From NCBI GenBank assembly GCA_002478575.1, contig DLOX01000253.1:3384-18717 (forward strand): a DNA stretch of 15,334 bases, written 5' to 3'. Shown piece after piece: positions 1 through 7,467 of the stretch (positions are counted from its first letter, which is position 1; each line of letters opens with the position of its first letter). The notes under the pieces are model-generated. The model worked only from the letters and a program-made list of their open reading frames with translations, was not told the origin of the DNA and did no database searches. Origin of the DNA: Sphingomonadales bacterium UBA7473 (GTDB taxonomy: Bacteria > Pseudomonadota > Alphaproteobacteria > Sphingomonadales > Sphingomonadaceae). Both the position numbers and the translations under genes were made by a program.

Positions 1-743
1 ATCTTGCCGGTTTGGCCGACTTGATAGTCATTGGGCACATAACCTGCGTCCACAGCGGCGCGGCTTGCGCCAACGCCTGCACCCAGCTTGTCAGCCAAGG
101 GGATGATGACTTCCTGAAAGTTTTCGCCATTTTGCAGAGCGCGACCACCGGAAACGATGATCTTCGCGCTGGTCAGCTCTGGGCGCTCAGACTTGCTGAT
201 TTCAGCACCCACAAAGCTGGAGAGGCCCGAGTCGCCTTCGCCAGAAACCGCTTCAACGCTGGCCGAACCGCCTTCGGTCGCTGCCTTGGCAAAGGCGGTC
301 CCGCGCACGGTGATCACCTTCTTGGCGTCAGACGATTGCACAGTGGCAATTGCGTTACCGGCGTAGATTGGCCGCGTGAACGTGTCTGCGCTTTCCACCG
401 ACAGGATGTCGCTGATCTGCATCACATCAAGCAAAGCCGCGACGCGCGGTGCGACATTCTTGCCATTGGCCGTTGCTGGCGTGAGGAACGCATCATAGCC
501 GCTCATCAATCCCGCCACCAAAGGCGCGACATTTTCAGGAAGCATATTGGCGAAAGCTGCGTCATTGGCGAGCAGCACTTTGGACACGCCTGCAACCTTA
601 GCAACTTGGTCAGCAACGCCTGAGCAGCCGTTACCAGCAACCAATGCGTGAACGTCACCCAGCTTGCCAGCGGCGGTGACGACAGCAAGAGTCGCATCCT
701 TCATGGATGCATTGTCATGTTCGACGAGAATGAGGACGCTCAT
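1..743 (-). CDS. etfA: Electron transfer flavoprotein alpha subunit EtfA (3' end outside the window)
   Basis: EtfA is the FAD-binding half of the soluble electron transfer flavoprotein. It takes electrons from acyl-CoA and other dehydrogenases and passes them through ETF:ubiquinone oxidoreductase to the respiratory chain. Translation from the ATG at 743 gives MSVLILVEHDNASMKDATL, the usual EtfA beginning. Close to the window edge are SGGRAL and then DKLGAGVGASRAAVDAG and VPNDYQVGQTGK, the FAD-domain signature. About 247 codons are present; the family is about 310 residues, so roughly 60 C-terminal residues are missing, cut by the window edge and not by a stop. The start overlaps the etfB stop by four bases (ATGA), so the two subunits are probably translationally coupled, as expected for a 1:1 heterodimer. 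Family assignment is secure. Confidence 0.95.
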   Translation of the reverse strand, partial: MSVLILVEHDNASMKDATLAVVTAAGKLGDVHALVAGNGCSGVADQVAKVAGVSKVLLANDAAFANMLPENVAPLVAGLMSGYDAFLTPATANGKNVAPRVAALLDVMQISDILSVESADTFTRPIYAGNAIATVQSSDAKKVITVRGTAFAKAATEGGSASVEAVSGEGDSGLSSFVGAEISKSERPELTSAKIIVSGGRALQNGENFQEVIIPLADKLGAGVGASRAAVDAGYVPNDYQVGQTGK

Positions 744-1486
744 GCGGTGACTCCCATTTCCTTAAGTTTTGCGGCCAATGCATCAACATCAGCAACCTTG
801 ATCCCGGCGCTGCGAACGGGTGGCTCAACAACCTTCAGCGTGGTCAGGCGCGGCGCTACATCAACGCCATAATCGGCAGGCGTTTTTGATGCCAGCGGCT
901 TTGACTTCGCCTTCATGATGTTGGGGAGCGACGCATAGCGGGGCTCATTCAAACGAAGATCGGTCGTAATGATCGCAGGCGTTTTGAGGGATACGGTTTC
1001 AAGACCGCCATCCACTTCGCGCGTCACCGATACGGCGTCGCCGGAGACTTCAACTTTCGAAGCAAAAGTGCCTTGCGGACGACCTGTCAGAGCAGCCAAC
1101 ATTTGGCCGGTCTGGTTCGAGTCATCGTCAATCGCTTGCTTGCCAAGGATCACAAGGCCAGGCGCTTCTTCTTCCATCACTTTGGCGAGAAGCTTCGCAA
1201 CGCCCAAAGGCTCAACATCTTCGGCAACGATCAAGATCGCGCGGTCTGCACCCATGGCAAGTGCGGTGCGTAGCGTTTCCTGAGCCTTTTCTGGGCCAAC
1301 CGAAACGGCGACGATTTCCGTCGCTGCGCCCTTTTCGCGCAGGCGAATGGCTTCTTCCACGGCGATTTCATCGAACGGATTCATGGACATTTTGACATTC
1401 GCCAAGTCCACACCGCTGCCATCGGCTTTCACCCGTGGCTTCACATTATAATCGATCACCCGTTTTACGGGGACGAGGATTTTCAT
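740..1486 (-). CDS. etfB: Electron transfer flavoprotein beta subunit EtfB
   Basis: EtfB pairs with EtfA in the cytoplasmic ETF heterodimer; it binds AMP and provides the docking face for the dehydrogenases. The 248 residues match the usual family length of about 250. It opens with MKILVPVKRVIDYNVKPRV, contains the NPFDEIAVEEAIRLRE stretch and, near residue 180, the conserved LRLNEPRYASLPNIMKAK segment. The start is well supported: AGGAG lies at 1493-1497 on the minus strand, six bases before the ATG. It is separated from sucC by 118 bp containing a hairpin and a 16-bp near-palindrome, so it may have its own promoter, with etfA following in the same transcript. Confidence 0.97.
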   Translation of the reverse strand: MKILVPVKRVIDYNVKPRVKADGSGVDLANVKMSMNPFDEIAVEEAIRLREKGAATEIVAVSVGPEKAQETLRTALAMGADRAILIVAEDVEPLGVAKLLAKVMEEEAPGLVILGKQAIDDDSNQTGQMLAALTGRPQGTFASKVEVSGDAVSVTREVDGGLETVSLKTPAIITTDLRLNEPRYASLPNIMKAKSKPLASKTPADYGVDVAPRLTTLKVVEPPVRSAGIKVADVDALAAKLKEMGVTA

Positions 1487-1510
1487 GGCTCACTCCTGTT
1501 TGTGAATCAC

Positions 1511-1526
1511 TTTACGTAAACGTCAA
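1511..1526 (-). promoter_or_regulatory. 16-bp near-palindrome upstream of etfB (possible operator)
   Basis: On the plus strand the bases are TTTACGTAAACGTCAA; on the minus strand TTGACGTTTACGTAAA. Two 7-base arms flank a 2-base centre with one mismatched pair, and a perfect 10-base palindrome TTTACGTAAA lies inside. It sits 24 bases before the etfB start and its first hexamer, TTGACG, could also be a -35 box. The shape and core resemble, as far as I recall, the operators proposed for LiuR-type MerR regulators of branched-chain amino acid and acyl-CoA catabolism, which control etf genes in some proteobacteria. The match to a named regulator is inference; no clear -10 box was found. Confidence 0.4.
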
Positions 1527-1535
1527 CTGGCGAAC

Positions 1536-1555
1536 GCCCTGCACAAAGGCAGGGC
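1536..1555 (-). terminator. GC-rich hairpin after sucC (weak terminator candidate)
   Basis: Arms GCCCTGC (1536-1542) and GCAGGGC (1549-1555) form a perfect 7-bp stem with a 6-base loop, about 50 bases beyond the sucC stop and upstream of etfB. No run of T follows in the minus direction, so it may only attenuate or protect a processed RNA end rather than act as a strong intrinsic terminator. Confidence 0.35.
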
Positions 1556-1604
1556 ATTTGGCAAGGGCAACTTGTTTTTCGCCATCTTAGCCGATGGCAA
1601 TAGA

Positions 1605-2813
1605 CTATGCGGCTTTGCGCACTTCCGCCACAATCTTCTGCGCCGCGTCGCCCAAGTCATTGGCGGCAACGATAGGCAAGCCGCTGCCAGCCAAAATGTC
1701 TTTGCCTTGCTGCACATTGGTGCCTTCCAAGCGAACGACCAACGGCACAGAAAGATTCACTTCCTTCGCCGCTGCAACAATCCCATCAGCAATGATGTCG
1801 CATTTCATAATGCCGCCGAAGATATTGACCAAAATACCCTTCACCGCAGGGTCTTTTAGGATGATCTTGAACGCTGCAGTCACTTTTTCCTTCGAAGCGC
1901 CGCCGCCGACATCAAGGAAGTTGGCTGGGAATTCGCCGTTCAGCTTGATGATGTCCATGGTCGCCATGGCAAGGCCTGCGCCATTCACCATGCAGCCAAT
2001 GTTCCCATCAAGCTTGATATAGGCAAGGTCATAGTTGCTCGCTTCGATTTCAGCGGGGTCTTCTTCGGTCAAATCCCGCAATTCGGCCAAATCAGGATGG
2101 CGGAACATGCTGTTGCCATCAAAACCAACCTTGGCATCGAGAACAAGCAGCTGATCGCCTTCAGGCATTGGGCAAACTGCAAGCGGGTTAATCTCAATCT
2201 GCTCTGCATCGGTGCCGAGGAAGGCCGCGTAGAGTCCAGCGAGCACTTTCGAAGCTTGCTTGGCCAAATCACCTGTCAAACCAAGGGCCGCCGCAACAGC
2301 GCGGCCGTGATGGGGCATCAAGCCAGTCGCAGGATCGATAGTGATCGTGGTGATTTTCTCTGGCGTGTCATGCGCCACATCTTCAATGTTCATGCCGCCT
2401 TCGGTGGAGGCAACGACAGCGATCCGGCTCGTTGCGCGGTCAACCAGCAGTGCGAGATAGAATTCCTTACCAATATCAACGCCATCGGTGATGTAGAGGC
2501 GATTGACTTGCTTCCCCGCTTCACCGGTTTGGATGGTCACGAGCGTGTTGCCAAGCATATCCTTGGCATGGGCTTCGACTTCTTCAAAGCTTTTGGCCAA
2601 ACGAACGCCGCCCTTGGCATCGGGCCCCAATTCCTTGAACTTGCCTTTGCCGCGGCCACCGGCATGGATTTGCGCCTTCACGACATAAAGAGGCCCAGGC
2701 AGTTGCTTGGCAGCTTCTACAGCTTCCGCAACCGTCAATGCAGCGATGCCTTTGGGGACAGCCACGCCAAATTTCGCGAGCAATTCCTTGGCCTGATATT
2801 CGTGAATGTTCAT
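1605..2813 (-). CDS. sucC: Succinyl-CoA synthetase (ADP-forming) beta subunit SucC
   Basis: SucC forms the nucleotide-binding beta subunit of succinyl-CoA synthetase, which converts succinyl-CoA, phosphate and ADP to succinate, CoA and ATP in the TCA cycle. The 402-residue product begins MNIHEYQAKELLAKFGV, the family start, followed by the ATP-grasp domain and the C-terminal ligase domain with GEFPANFLDVGGGA and NIFGGIMKCD. EINPLAV is the usual ATP-grasp metal-site segment. An in-frame TTG at 2828 is possible, but AAGGG (minus strand, about 2820-2824) lies seven bases before the ATG at 2813 and the conserved N-terminus begins there, so the ATG is chosen. The partner sucD is not adjacent; etfB and etfA follow instead. 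Two TTGAC motifs (minus strand, within 2862-2875) lie upstream, but no matching -10 could be fixed. Confidence 0.97.
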   Translation of the reverse strand: MNIHEYQAKELLAKFGVAVPKGIAALTVAEAVEAAKQLPGPLYVVKAQIHAGGRGKGKFKELGPDAKGGVRLAKSFEEVEAHAKDMLGNTLVTIQTGEAGKQVNRLYITDGVDIGKEFYLALLVDRATSRIAVVASTEGGMNIEDVAHDTPEKITTITIDPATGLMPHHGRAVAAALGLTGDLAKQASKVLAGLYAAFLGTDAEQIEINPLAVCPMPEGDQLLVLDAKVGFDGNSMFRHPDLAELRDLTEEDPAEIEASNYDLAYIKLDGNIGCMVNGAGLAMATMDIIKLNGEFPANFLDVGGGASKEKVTAAFKIILKDPAVKGILVNIFGGIMKCDIIADGIVAAAKEVNLSVPLVVRLEGTNVQQGKDILAGSGLPIVAANDLGDAAQKIVAEVRKAA

Positions 2814-2885
2814 CTGAAAACCCTTCAAATCCGGATGGGGAGGATGAAAGGCCTAAAGCATAGTCAAACCGTCAAGGGAAGGGGC

Positions 2886-3194
2886 TTAAGCGCTGATCGC
2901 GCATCCCAGAAAGGCGCGGGTGCTCACCGACACAATCTCAGGATCACGCAAGGCGCGGACATTATGCAAAAATTCCTTGGCGCTCATATCGCGGACATCT
3001 TGCCCCTTCACTTTGCTCAGCGAGGAAAGGCGGATCAATTGGGTGATCGAGAGTTTGTCCGTCATCCGCTCTGCCATGCAAGACGATTGGTTGCGCGACA
3101 GGCCTGCATCCATCAGGCCGGTGCGCAAGCGCGATTCTGGGCTGGCGCATGCAGCGAGGGCGATGAGCGGTGGGACGAGGATTAGGATACGCAT
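2886..3194 (-). CDS. Small predicted lipoprotein of unknown function
   Basis: This 102-residue protein begins MRILILVPPLIALAACASPE: a short basic start, a hydrophobic stretch and a lipobox (LAAC, Cys16), so it is probably lipid-anchored after cleavage by signal peptidase II. The mature part has a small predicted helical region (NQSSCMAERMTDKLSITQLI) and two more cysteines, Cys39 and Cys98, which could form a disulfide in the periplasm. I do not recognise a named family. The reading frame stays open upstream to 3356, but that part runs through a palindromic repeat and into crtB and lacks protein character; the lipoprotein signal fixes the start at 3194, though its ribosome-binding site is weak. 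It follows crtB on the same strand after 128 bp, so it may be the last gene of the transcript or independent. Confidence 0.72.
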   Translation of the reverse strand: MRILILVPPLIALAACASPESRLRTGLMDAGLSRNQSSCMAERMTDKLSITQLIRLSSLSKVKGQDVRDMSAKEFLHNVRALRDPEIVSVSTRAFLGCAISA

Positions 3195-3250
3195 GCGCTT
3201 TGGATAGCCCCATTTTGCTGACAGGAGGCTGAACCATCTGCTCGGATTCG

Positions 3251-3310
3251 GTTCGTCCCGAGCGAAGTCGAGGGATCGGCTGGAGTGTCTCGACTTCGCT
3301 CGACTCGAAC
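3251..3310. repeat. Intergenic inverted repeat (sphingomonad-type palindromic element)
   Basis: The left arm 3251-3272 and right arm 3289-3310 are reverse complements over 22 bases except for three central-outer positions; the inner 14 bases, CGAGCGAAGTCGAG, pair perfectly across a 16-base loop. It lies between the crtB stop and the lipoprotein start. Palindromes with this 'cgagcgaagtcgag' core are, to my knowledge, scattered in intergenic DNA of sphingomonads, similar in kind to REP elements. It could form a strong RNA hairpin that ends or protects the crt transcript. Only one copy is present here, so the repeat nature is from recall. Confidence 0.7.
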
Positions 3311-3322
3311 GGATAATGGGGA

Positions 3323-4201
3323 TCAAAACGCCTGCATCAAAGCCTTGGCCACCCAAAGTGCCTTGCCGTTCTTACTAGTGACCACCCGGTCATCCCAGGC
3401 CCGTTCCCCGCGCCGCGCCACTTCGCGGGCAATATCGCCATAGATTCCCGCCGCCGCCAACACAGCCCAGCGGGATCGAAATGGCAAGCGCTCGGCTCCA
3501 ATGCGCGCGCTTGCTTCATATTCGCTAGCCATCTTGGCCAACCGCGATCCGATGGCGGCAAGCGCGGGCCGGTTGGCAAGCGCCATATGCTCACCTGCCT
3601 TCACGCTTGCGCTACTCAGCCAATCTGAAGGGATATAGCAGCGGTCGGCCTCGGCATCCTCAGCGACATCGCGCGCAATATTGGCCAGTTGGAAAGCCAG
3701 CCCCAGATCATTGGCGCGGCCCAGCGTCTCCTGATCCTCCGGGTCGACGCCCATGATCACCGCCATCATCAAGCCCACAACGCCCGCAACATGATAGCAA
3801 TATTTGAGCAGATCTTCGGTCGTTTTGGGCGCAAAGGCATCGGCGTCCATGGCAAAGCCCTGCACCAAATCGCGTGGCCAAGCGTGCGGGATGGCGCATT
3901 CGACCGCAACCAATCCCAGCGCATCAAACGCTGGATCGCCTGTCACCTCTCCGGCCAGCGCCTTATCCGTCATTTCGCGAATATAGGCCAATCGCTCATG
4001 CGGATTATCGACTTTGGACAAAGCCCCGCCATGATCTTGTCCATCGGCAATATCATCGCATTTCCGGCACCAGCTGTAGAGCAGCCAAGCCCGCTCGCGG
4101 GTCTCGGGCGCGAAGAGCTTGGAGGCCAAGCCAAAGGATTTGGAACCCTTGGCAATGGCCTCTTCCGCAGCGCGGACCAGTTCCGCGCGGGTCAAGCTCA
4201 C
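3323..4201 (-). CDS. crtB: Phytoene synthase CrtB
   Basis: CrtB joins two geranylgeranyl diphosphates head to head into phytoene, the first committed step of C40 carotenoid synthesis, at the inner face of the membrane. The 292-residue product belongs to the squalene/phytoene synthase family: the first aspartate-rich motif DDIAD is at residues 49-53 (context YSWCRKCDDIADG) and the second, NIARDVAED, at 174-182 inside LGLAFQLANIARDV. Both are intact, so it should be active. The start codon is GTG at 4201, which overlaps the stop of the upstream LOG gene by four bases (GTGA), indicating translational coupling. A related squalene-type synthase (HpnC/HpnD) is less likely because crtI and crtY share the operon. 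Confidence 0.95.
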   Translation of the reverse strand: MSLTRAELVRAAEEAIAKGSKSFGLASKLFAPETRERAWLLYSWCRKCDDIADGQDHGGALSKVDNPHERLAYIREMTDKALAGEVTGDPAFDALGLVAVECAIPHAWPRDLVQGFAMDADAFAPKTTEDLLKYCYHVAGVVGLMMAVIMGVDPEDQETLGRANDLGLAFQLANIARDVAEDAEADRCYIPSDWLSSASVKAGEHMALANRPALAAIGSRLAKMASEYEASARIGAERLPFRSRWAVLAAAGIYGDIAREVARRGERAWDDRVVTSKNGKALWVAKALMQAF

Positions 4202-4779
4202 AAATCCTCTGCCTTCATCGCGAAGATGGGCTTGTGCGGCACATAGTCGCGCATCCGATCAAGCAGGCTGGGCAAGTTAGTATCCGCAATCATGATCCCA
4301 GCATGTTGTTCGCGGATGAAGCCTACCTCAATCATATGCGCATTGAACTCGATCAGTTTGTCATAAAAGCCCGCGACATTGAGGACACCAACGGGCTTTG
4401 CATGATAGCCCAGCTGGGCCCAGCTGATCGCTTCCCACAGCTCATCCATGGTGCCGACACCACCGGGTATGGTCAGAAAACCGTCCGACAGGTCCGTAAA
4501 CTGCCGCTTCCTCTCATGCATGCCGGGAACGACATGGAGTTCTGTGCAACCGCGATGCGCGACTTCACTGCCAACCAACGCTTCGGGAATGACGCCGATC
4601 ACTGCGCCGCCGGCTTCCAGCGTAGCGTCGGCAACGGCCCCCATCAGGCCCAATCGCCCGCCGCCATAGACGACCGTGATGCCTGCTTCCGCCAAGGACC
4701 GTCCAACCAGCCTCGCGGTCTCAATATAGATTGGATCGGCAGGCGTGGCTGATCCACAATAAACGGCAAGAGCTTTCAT
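4198..4779 (-). CDS. LOG-family (TIGR00730-type) nucleotide phosphoribohydrolase inside the carotenoid operon
   Basis: LOG-family proteins cleave the N-glycosidic bond of nucleoside 5'-monophosphates; some release free cytokinins from their riboside monophosphates, others act on AMP or have unknown substrates. The 193-residue length is typical of the small class. Signature motifs are intact: GGGRLGLMG (39-47) in the Rossmann-like fold, MHERK (87-91) and the phosphoribosyl-binding PGGVGTMDE (105-113). The gene begins 3 bp after the crtI stop and overlaps the GTG of crtB by four bases, so it is co-expressed with pigment synthesis. No strong ribosome-binding site precedes it (GAGG lies about 14 bases upstream, inside crtI), again suggesting coupling. 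Older annotations would call such proteins 'lysine decarboxylase'; that label is wrong for the family. The true substrate cannot be read from the sequence. Confidence 0.92.
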   Translation of the reverse strand: MKALAVYCGSATPADPIYIETARLVGRSLAEAGITVVYGGGRLGLMGAVADATLEAGGAVIGVIPEALVGSEVAHRGCTELHVVPGMHERKRQFTDLSDGFLTIPGGVGTMDELWEAISWAQLGYHAKPVGVLNVAGFYDKLIEFNAHMIEVGFIREQHAGIMIADTNLPSLLDRMRDYVPHKPIFAMKAEDL

Positions 4780-4782
4780 GAT

Positions 4783-6267
4783 CTAACGCAGGTCCTCTAA
4801 CATCAAAGCGGCAGTCGCCTTGGCACTGCCGACGACCCCGGGAATGCCTGCGCCGGGATGCGTGCCAGCGCCTGTGAAGTAAAGGTTCGGGATCGCGTCG
4901 TCGCGGTTGTGAGCGCGAAGGTAAGCGGATTGCCACAGCACGGGCTCCAAGCTGAAGGCGCTGCCCATATGGGCTGACAAGTCTCTCCCGAAATCCTTCG
5001 GCGTATAATGAAAGCTGGTCATGATCCGGCTGCGGATATCAGGGATCAGGCGGCGTTCTAGCTCATCAAGAATGCGCTCCTTCATGGTTTCGCCAACATG
5101 GCCATCCCAATCGAGCGGCGCTTTGCCGAGATGCGCGACAGGCGCCAGCACATAGAAGGTTGAACAGCCTTCAGGAGCCAGATCAGGGTCGGTCACCGTT
5201 GGATGGTGAAGATAGAGAGAGAAATCGGCGGGCAAAACGCCATTCTTGTAAATATCATCGAGCAGGCCTTTGTAACGGGGGCCAAACAGGATCATATGGT
5301 GGGGAATGCCCGGCCAAGTGCCTTTGATCCCCAAGTGAAGCACGAACAATGAAGGCGACCAGCTCTTGCGGGTCAGCGACTTGGCTGCCCGCTCCCCGCG
5401 CTTATTGCTCTTCAGCAGGTCTTTGTATGTGTGCATCAAATCGCCGTTGGACGCGAGCGCATCGCATTCGCCGGTCCAGCCTGATTTGGTTCGTACGCCT
5501 GTCACTTTGTCGCCCAGCGTTAGGATTTCTTCGACCGCGTCGTCCAAGCGCACAACCCCGCCCAAGCGTTCAAAGTGAGTGACCATGCCCGCCACTAAGC
5601 GATTGGTGCCGCCCTTGGCAAACCAAACTCCGCCTTCCTTCTCAATCGTGTGGATGAGCGCGTAGATGGCGCTGGTGTTCATCGGATTCCCGCCAACGAG
5701 CAGCGTGTGGAACGACAAAGCCTCGCGCAACTTCTCATTCTTCACATAGGAAGAGACAATCGAATAGACTGAACGCCACGCCTGATATTTGGCCAAGGCT
5801 GGTGCCGCTTTCAGCATCGAGGTGAAGTCCTGAAACGCCACAGTGCCCAGCTTTTGATAGCCTTCTTTGAACACGCCTTTGGAATATTCAAGGAAACGAT
5901 CATATCCCGCTATGTCTTCGGGATTGAGCTTGGCGATCTCCGTGCGAAGCCCCGCGTCATCGTTTGAATAGTCAAAATTGGTGCCATCGGGCCAATTGAG
6001 GCGATAGAAGGGGAACACGGGCATCAGCTCGACATCGGCCTTCATCTCATGGCCAGACAAAGCCCAAAGCTCTTCGAGGCAGGGAGGATCCGTGATCACG
6101 GTTGGCCCGCCGTCAAAGGTGAAGCCATCTTTTTCCCAATAATAGCCACGGCCGCCGGGCTTATCGCGCGCTTCTATGATCGTTGTCTCAACGCCTGCGG
6201 ATTGCAGGCGAATGGCCAATGCCAAACCGCCAAATCCGGCTCCGATGATGATGGCTTTCTTCTTCAT
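4783..6267 (-). CDS. crtI: Phytoene desaturase CrtI
   Basis: CrtI is an FAD-dependent, membrane-associated desaturase that converts phytoene in four steps to lycopene. The 494-residue product shows the N-terminal dinucleotide-binding fold (GAGFGG at residues 9-14, then the acidic end IIEARDKPGGRGYYW) and the C-terminal carotenoid-desaturase signature LYFTGAGTHPGAGIPGVVGS near residue 462, followed by KATAALMLEDL. Length fits the bacterial CrtI class (about 490-510). The frame is open to a GTG at 6273, but AAGG lies eight bases before the ATG at 6267 and only three before the GTG, so the ATG is preferred. It follows crtY by 21 bp and precedes the LOG gene by 3 bp. Three-step desaturation to neurosporene is possible in other lineages, but the neighbouring cyclase suggests lycopene. 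Confidence 0.96.
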   Translation of the reverse strand: MKKKAIIIGAGFGGLALAIRLQSAGVETTIIEARDKPGGRGYYWEKDGFTFDGGPTVITDPPCLEELWALSGHEMKADVELMPVFPFYRLNWPDGTNFDYSNDDAGLRTEIAKLNPEDIAGYDRFLEYSKGVFKEGYQKLGTVAFQDFTSMLKAAPALAKYQAWRSVYSIVSSYVKNEKLREALSFHTLLVGGNPMNTSAIYALIHTIEKEGGVWFAKGGTNRLVAGMVTHFERLGGVVRLDDAVEEILTLGDKVTGVRTKSGWTGECDALASNGDLMHTYKDLLKSNKRGERAAKSLTRKSWSPSLFVLHLGIKGTWPGIPHHMILFGPRYKGLLDDIYKNGVLPADFSLYLHHPTVTDPDLAPEGCSTFYVLAPVAHLGKAPLDWDGHVGETMKERILDELERRLIPDIRSRIMTSFHYTPKDFGRDLSAHMGSAFSLEPVLWQSAYLRAHNRDDAIPNLYFTGAGTHPGAGIPGVVGSAKATAALMLEDLR

Positions 6268-6288
6268 GGTCACGACCTTCTTGGTTCT

Positions 6289-7467
6289 TTATCGCTGTAA
6301 TGGCTTTTGGCCCAAGAGCACGCGAATGGCTCTGAGCACCGGAATGGGGGGCGTTCCTGACAGGATCTGAAACTTATCTGACCATTTCGTCTGACCCGCA
6401 TAGAAGCGGCCAATCAAGTCGGGCGAAAGGCGGTAGAAATGCTGAAGCACGCGGTATCGCTTGGTCGGCTCGGCCCCATAGAAGAGCATTTTATCAAGCA
6501 TGCGATAGAACCAGCGCGACTGCCAATGGCTTCGCGCCAATTGTTCGACGGCGGCGGCGAGTTCGGCTTGGGGGAGTTTCACCAGCTCCGGCATTTGGAC
6601 GGCAAGTCGCACAGCATCGGGCAGAGAATAGCCTGTCGTTGCATGGAACATGCCCGATCGAAGGCCTGCTTTGGCAATGCCCTGGCCGGTTGAATTCCAA
6701 TAGGCATCGAAATCGCCGTCAATCACCACGGGGAGCACACCAGTCTCTTCCCGGGCATTGGTTGCGGCAATCGTCCATCCCTTCTTTGCCGCATAATCCG
6801 CAATCCGGCCGCGGACGGCTTCGACGTCCAGGTCAGGCGTGTCGCTATAATAAGTGTCTTCAACGAAAACCGTTTCGGCATCAAAGGGCAAGCAATAGAC
6901 GAAGCGATAGCCATCAATCTGCTCGACGCTTGCATCCATGACGATGGGCCTAGTCAAGCCATGACCGCCCTTGATCGTGAGCGCTTGGCCGACAAATTTC
7001 TGCCAGCCCAAATCCAGCGTCTTCAAATCGCCGGGGCCTCGGCAATCGATCATGCGCGACGCGGTGATGGTCCGGCCGTCTTTCAGTGTTACCTTGTCTC
7101 GCGCGATAGAGTCTACGCGGCCCGTTATGATCCGCTCCCTGCCAATCGCGCTCCGCACCACGCTATCCAATCGCTCTGACTCAATCGAGTTATAGCTGAT
7201 ATCAAAACTGCGTTTCAGATCAGGGAAGTCGATATCATAGCCTTGCCATTGATGGCAGATCAGCGGCTCGACCAACCAAAGGTCTTCGGCTGCAATATCT
7301 GACCCGAAAAAAGACCAGAGATGATTGCCGCCAAACGTGGGTGCAGCTTCGATCACTCGAACATCCAGCTCTGGTCGCTTCGCAGCCAAAGCAAGCGCGA
7401 TGAGCCCACCGGCCAGCCCGCCGCCTGCTATGGCAATATCGCAAGTGATGGGATCGCCCGAGGTCAC
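6289..7467 (-). CDS. crtY: Lycopene beta-cyclase CrtY
   Basis: CrtY closes both ends of lycopene to give beta-carotene. The 392-residue length is typical. Visible features are the N-terminal flavin-binding GGGLAGG (15-21) with AIAGGG before it, FGGNHLWSFF (45-54), QKFVGQ (156-161), a RPIVMDASV segment, and FVEDTYYSD (201-209), the counterpart of the conserved acidic FxEE/DT motif. TTGYSLPDAV matches the family's dinucleotide-domain C-terminal part. The start is a GTG at 7467; no ATG exists near it, and AGGGA lies about six bases upstream on the minus strand. It is the first gene of the crtY-crtI-LOG-crtB unit, reading away from the thioesterase gene across only 62 bp. Confidence 0.95.
   Translation of the reverse strand: MTSGDPITCDIAIAGGGLAGGLIALALAAKRPELDVRVIEAAPTFGGNHLWSFFGSDIAAEDLWLVEPLICHQWQGYDIDFPDLKRSFDISYNSIESERLDSVVRSAIGRERIITGRVDSIARDKVTLKDGRTITASRMIDCRGPGDLKTLDLGWQKFVGQALTIKGGHGLTRPIVMDASVEQIDGYRFVYCLPFDAETVFVEDTYYSDTPDLDVEAVRGRIADYAAKKGWTIAATNAREETGVLPVVIDGDFDAYWNSTGQGIAKAGLRSGMFHATTGYSLPDAVRLAVQMPELVKLPQAELAAAVEQLARSHWQSRWFYRMLDKMLFYGAEPTKRYRVLQHFYRLSPDLIGRFYAGQTKWSDKFQILSGTPPIPVLRAIRVLLGQKPLQR

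Noticed and set aside
2814..2828. TTG start for SucC five codons upstream
   Set aside because: The ribosome-binding site AAGGG lies inside this stretch and fits the ATG at 2813, where the family's conserved N-terminus begins.
2097..3185. Plus-strand open frame of 362 codons
   Set aside because: It lies opposite sucC and the lipoprotein gene, shows no family motif, and its composition is that of an antisense shadow of a conserved gene.
3195..3356. N-terminal extension of the lipoprotein frame
   Set aside because: The added residues come from the palindromic repeat and the crtB end; a lipobox signal peptide starts only at 3194.
3874..4752. Plus-strand open frame of 292 codons
   Set aside because: Antisense to crtB and the LOG gene, both with intact catalytic motifs; rich in Arg/Pro/His as expected for a shadow frame.
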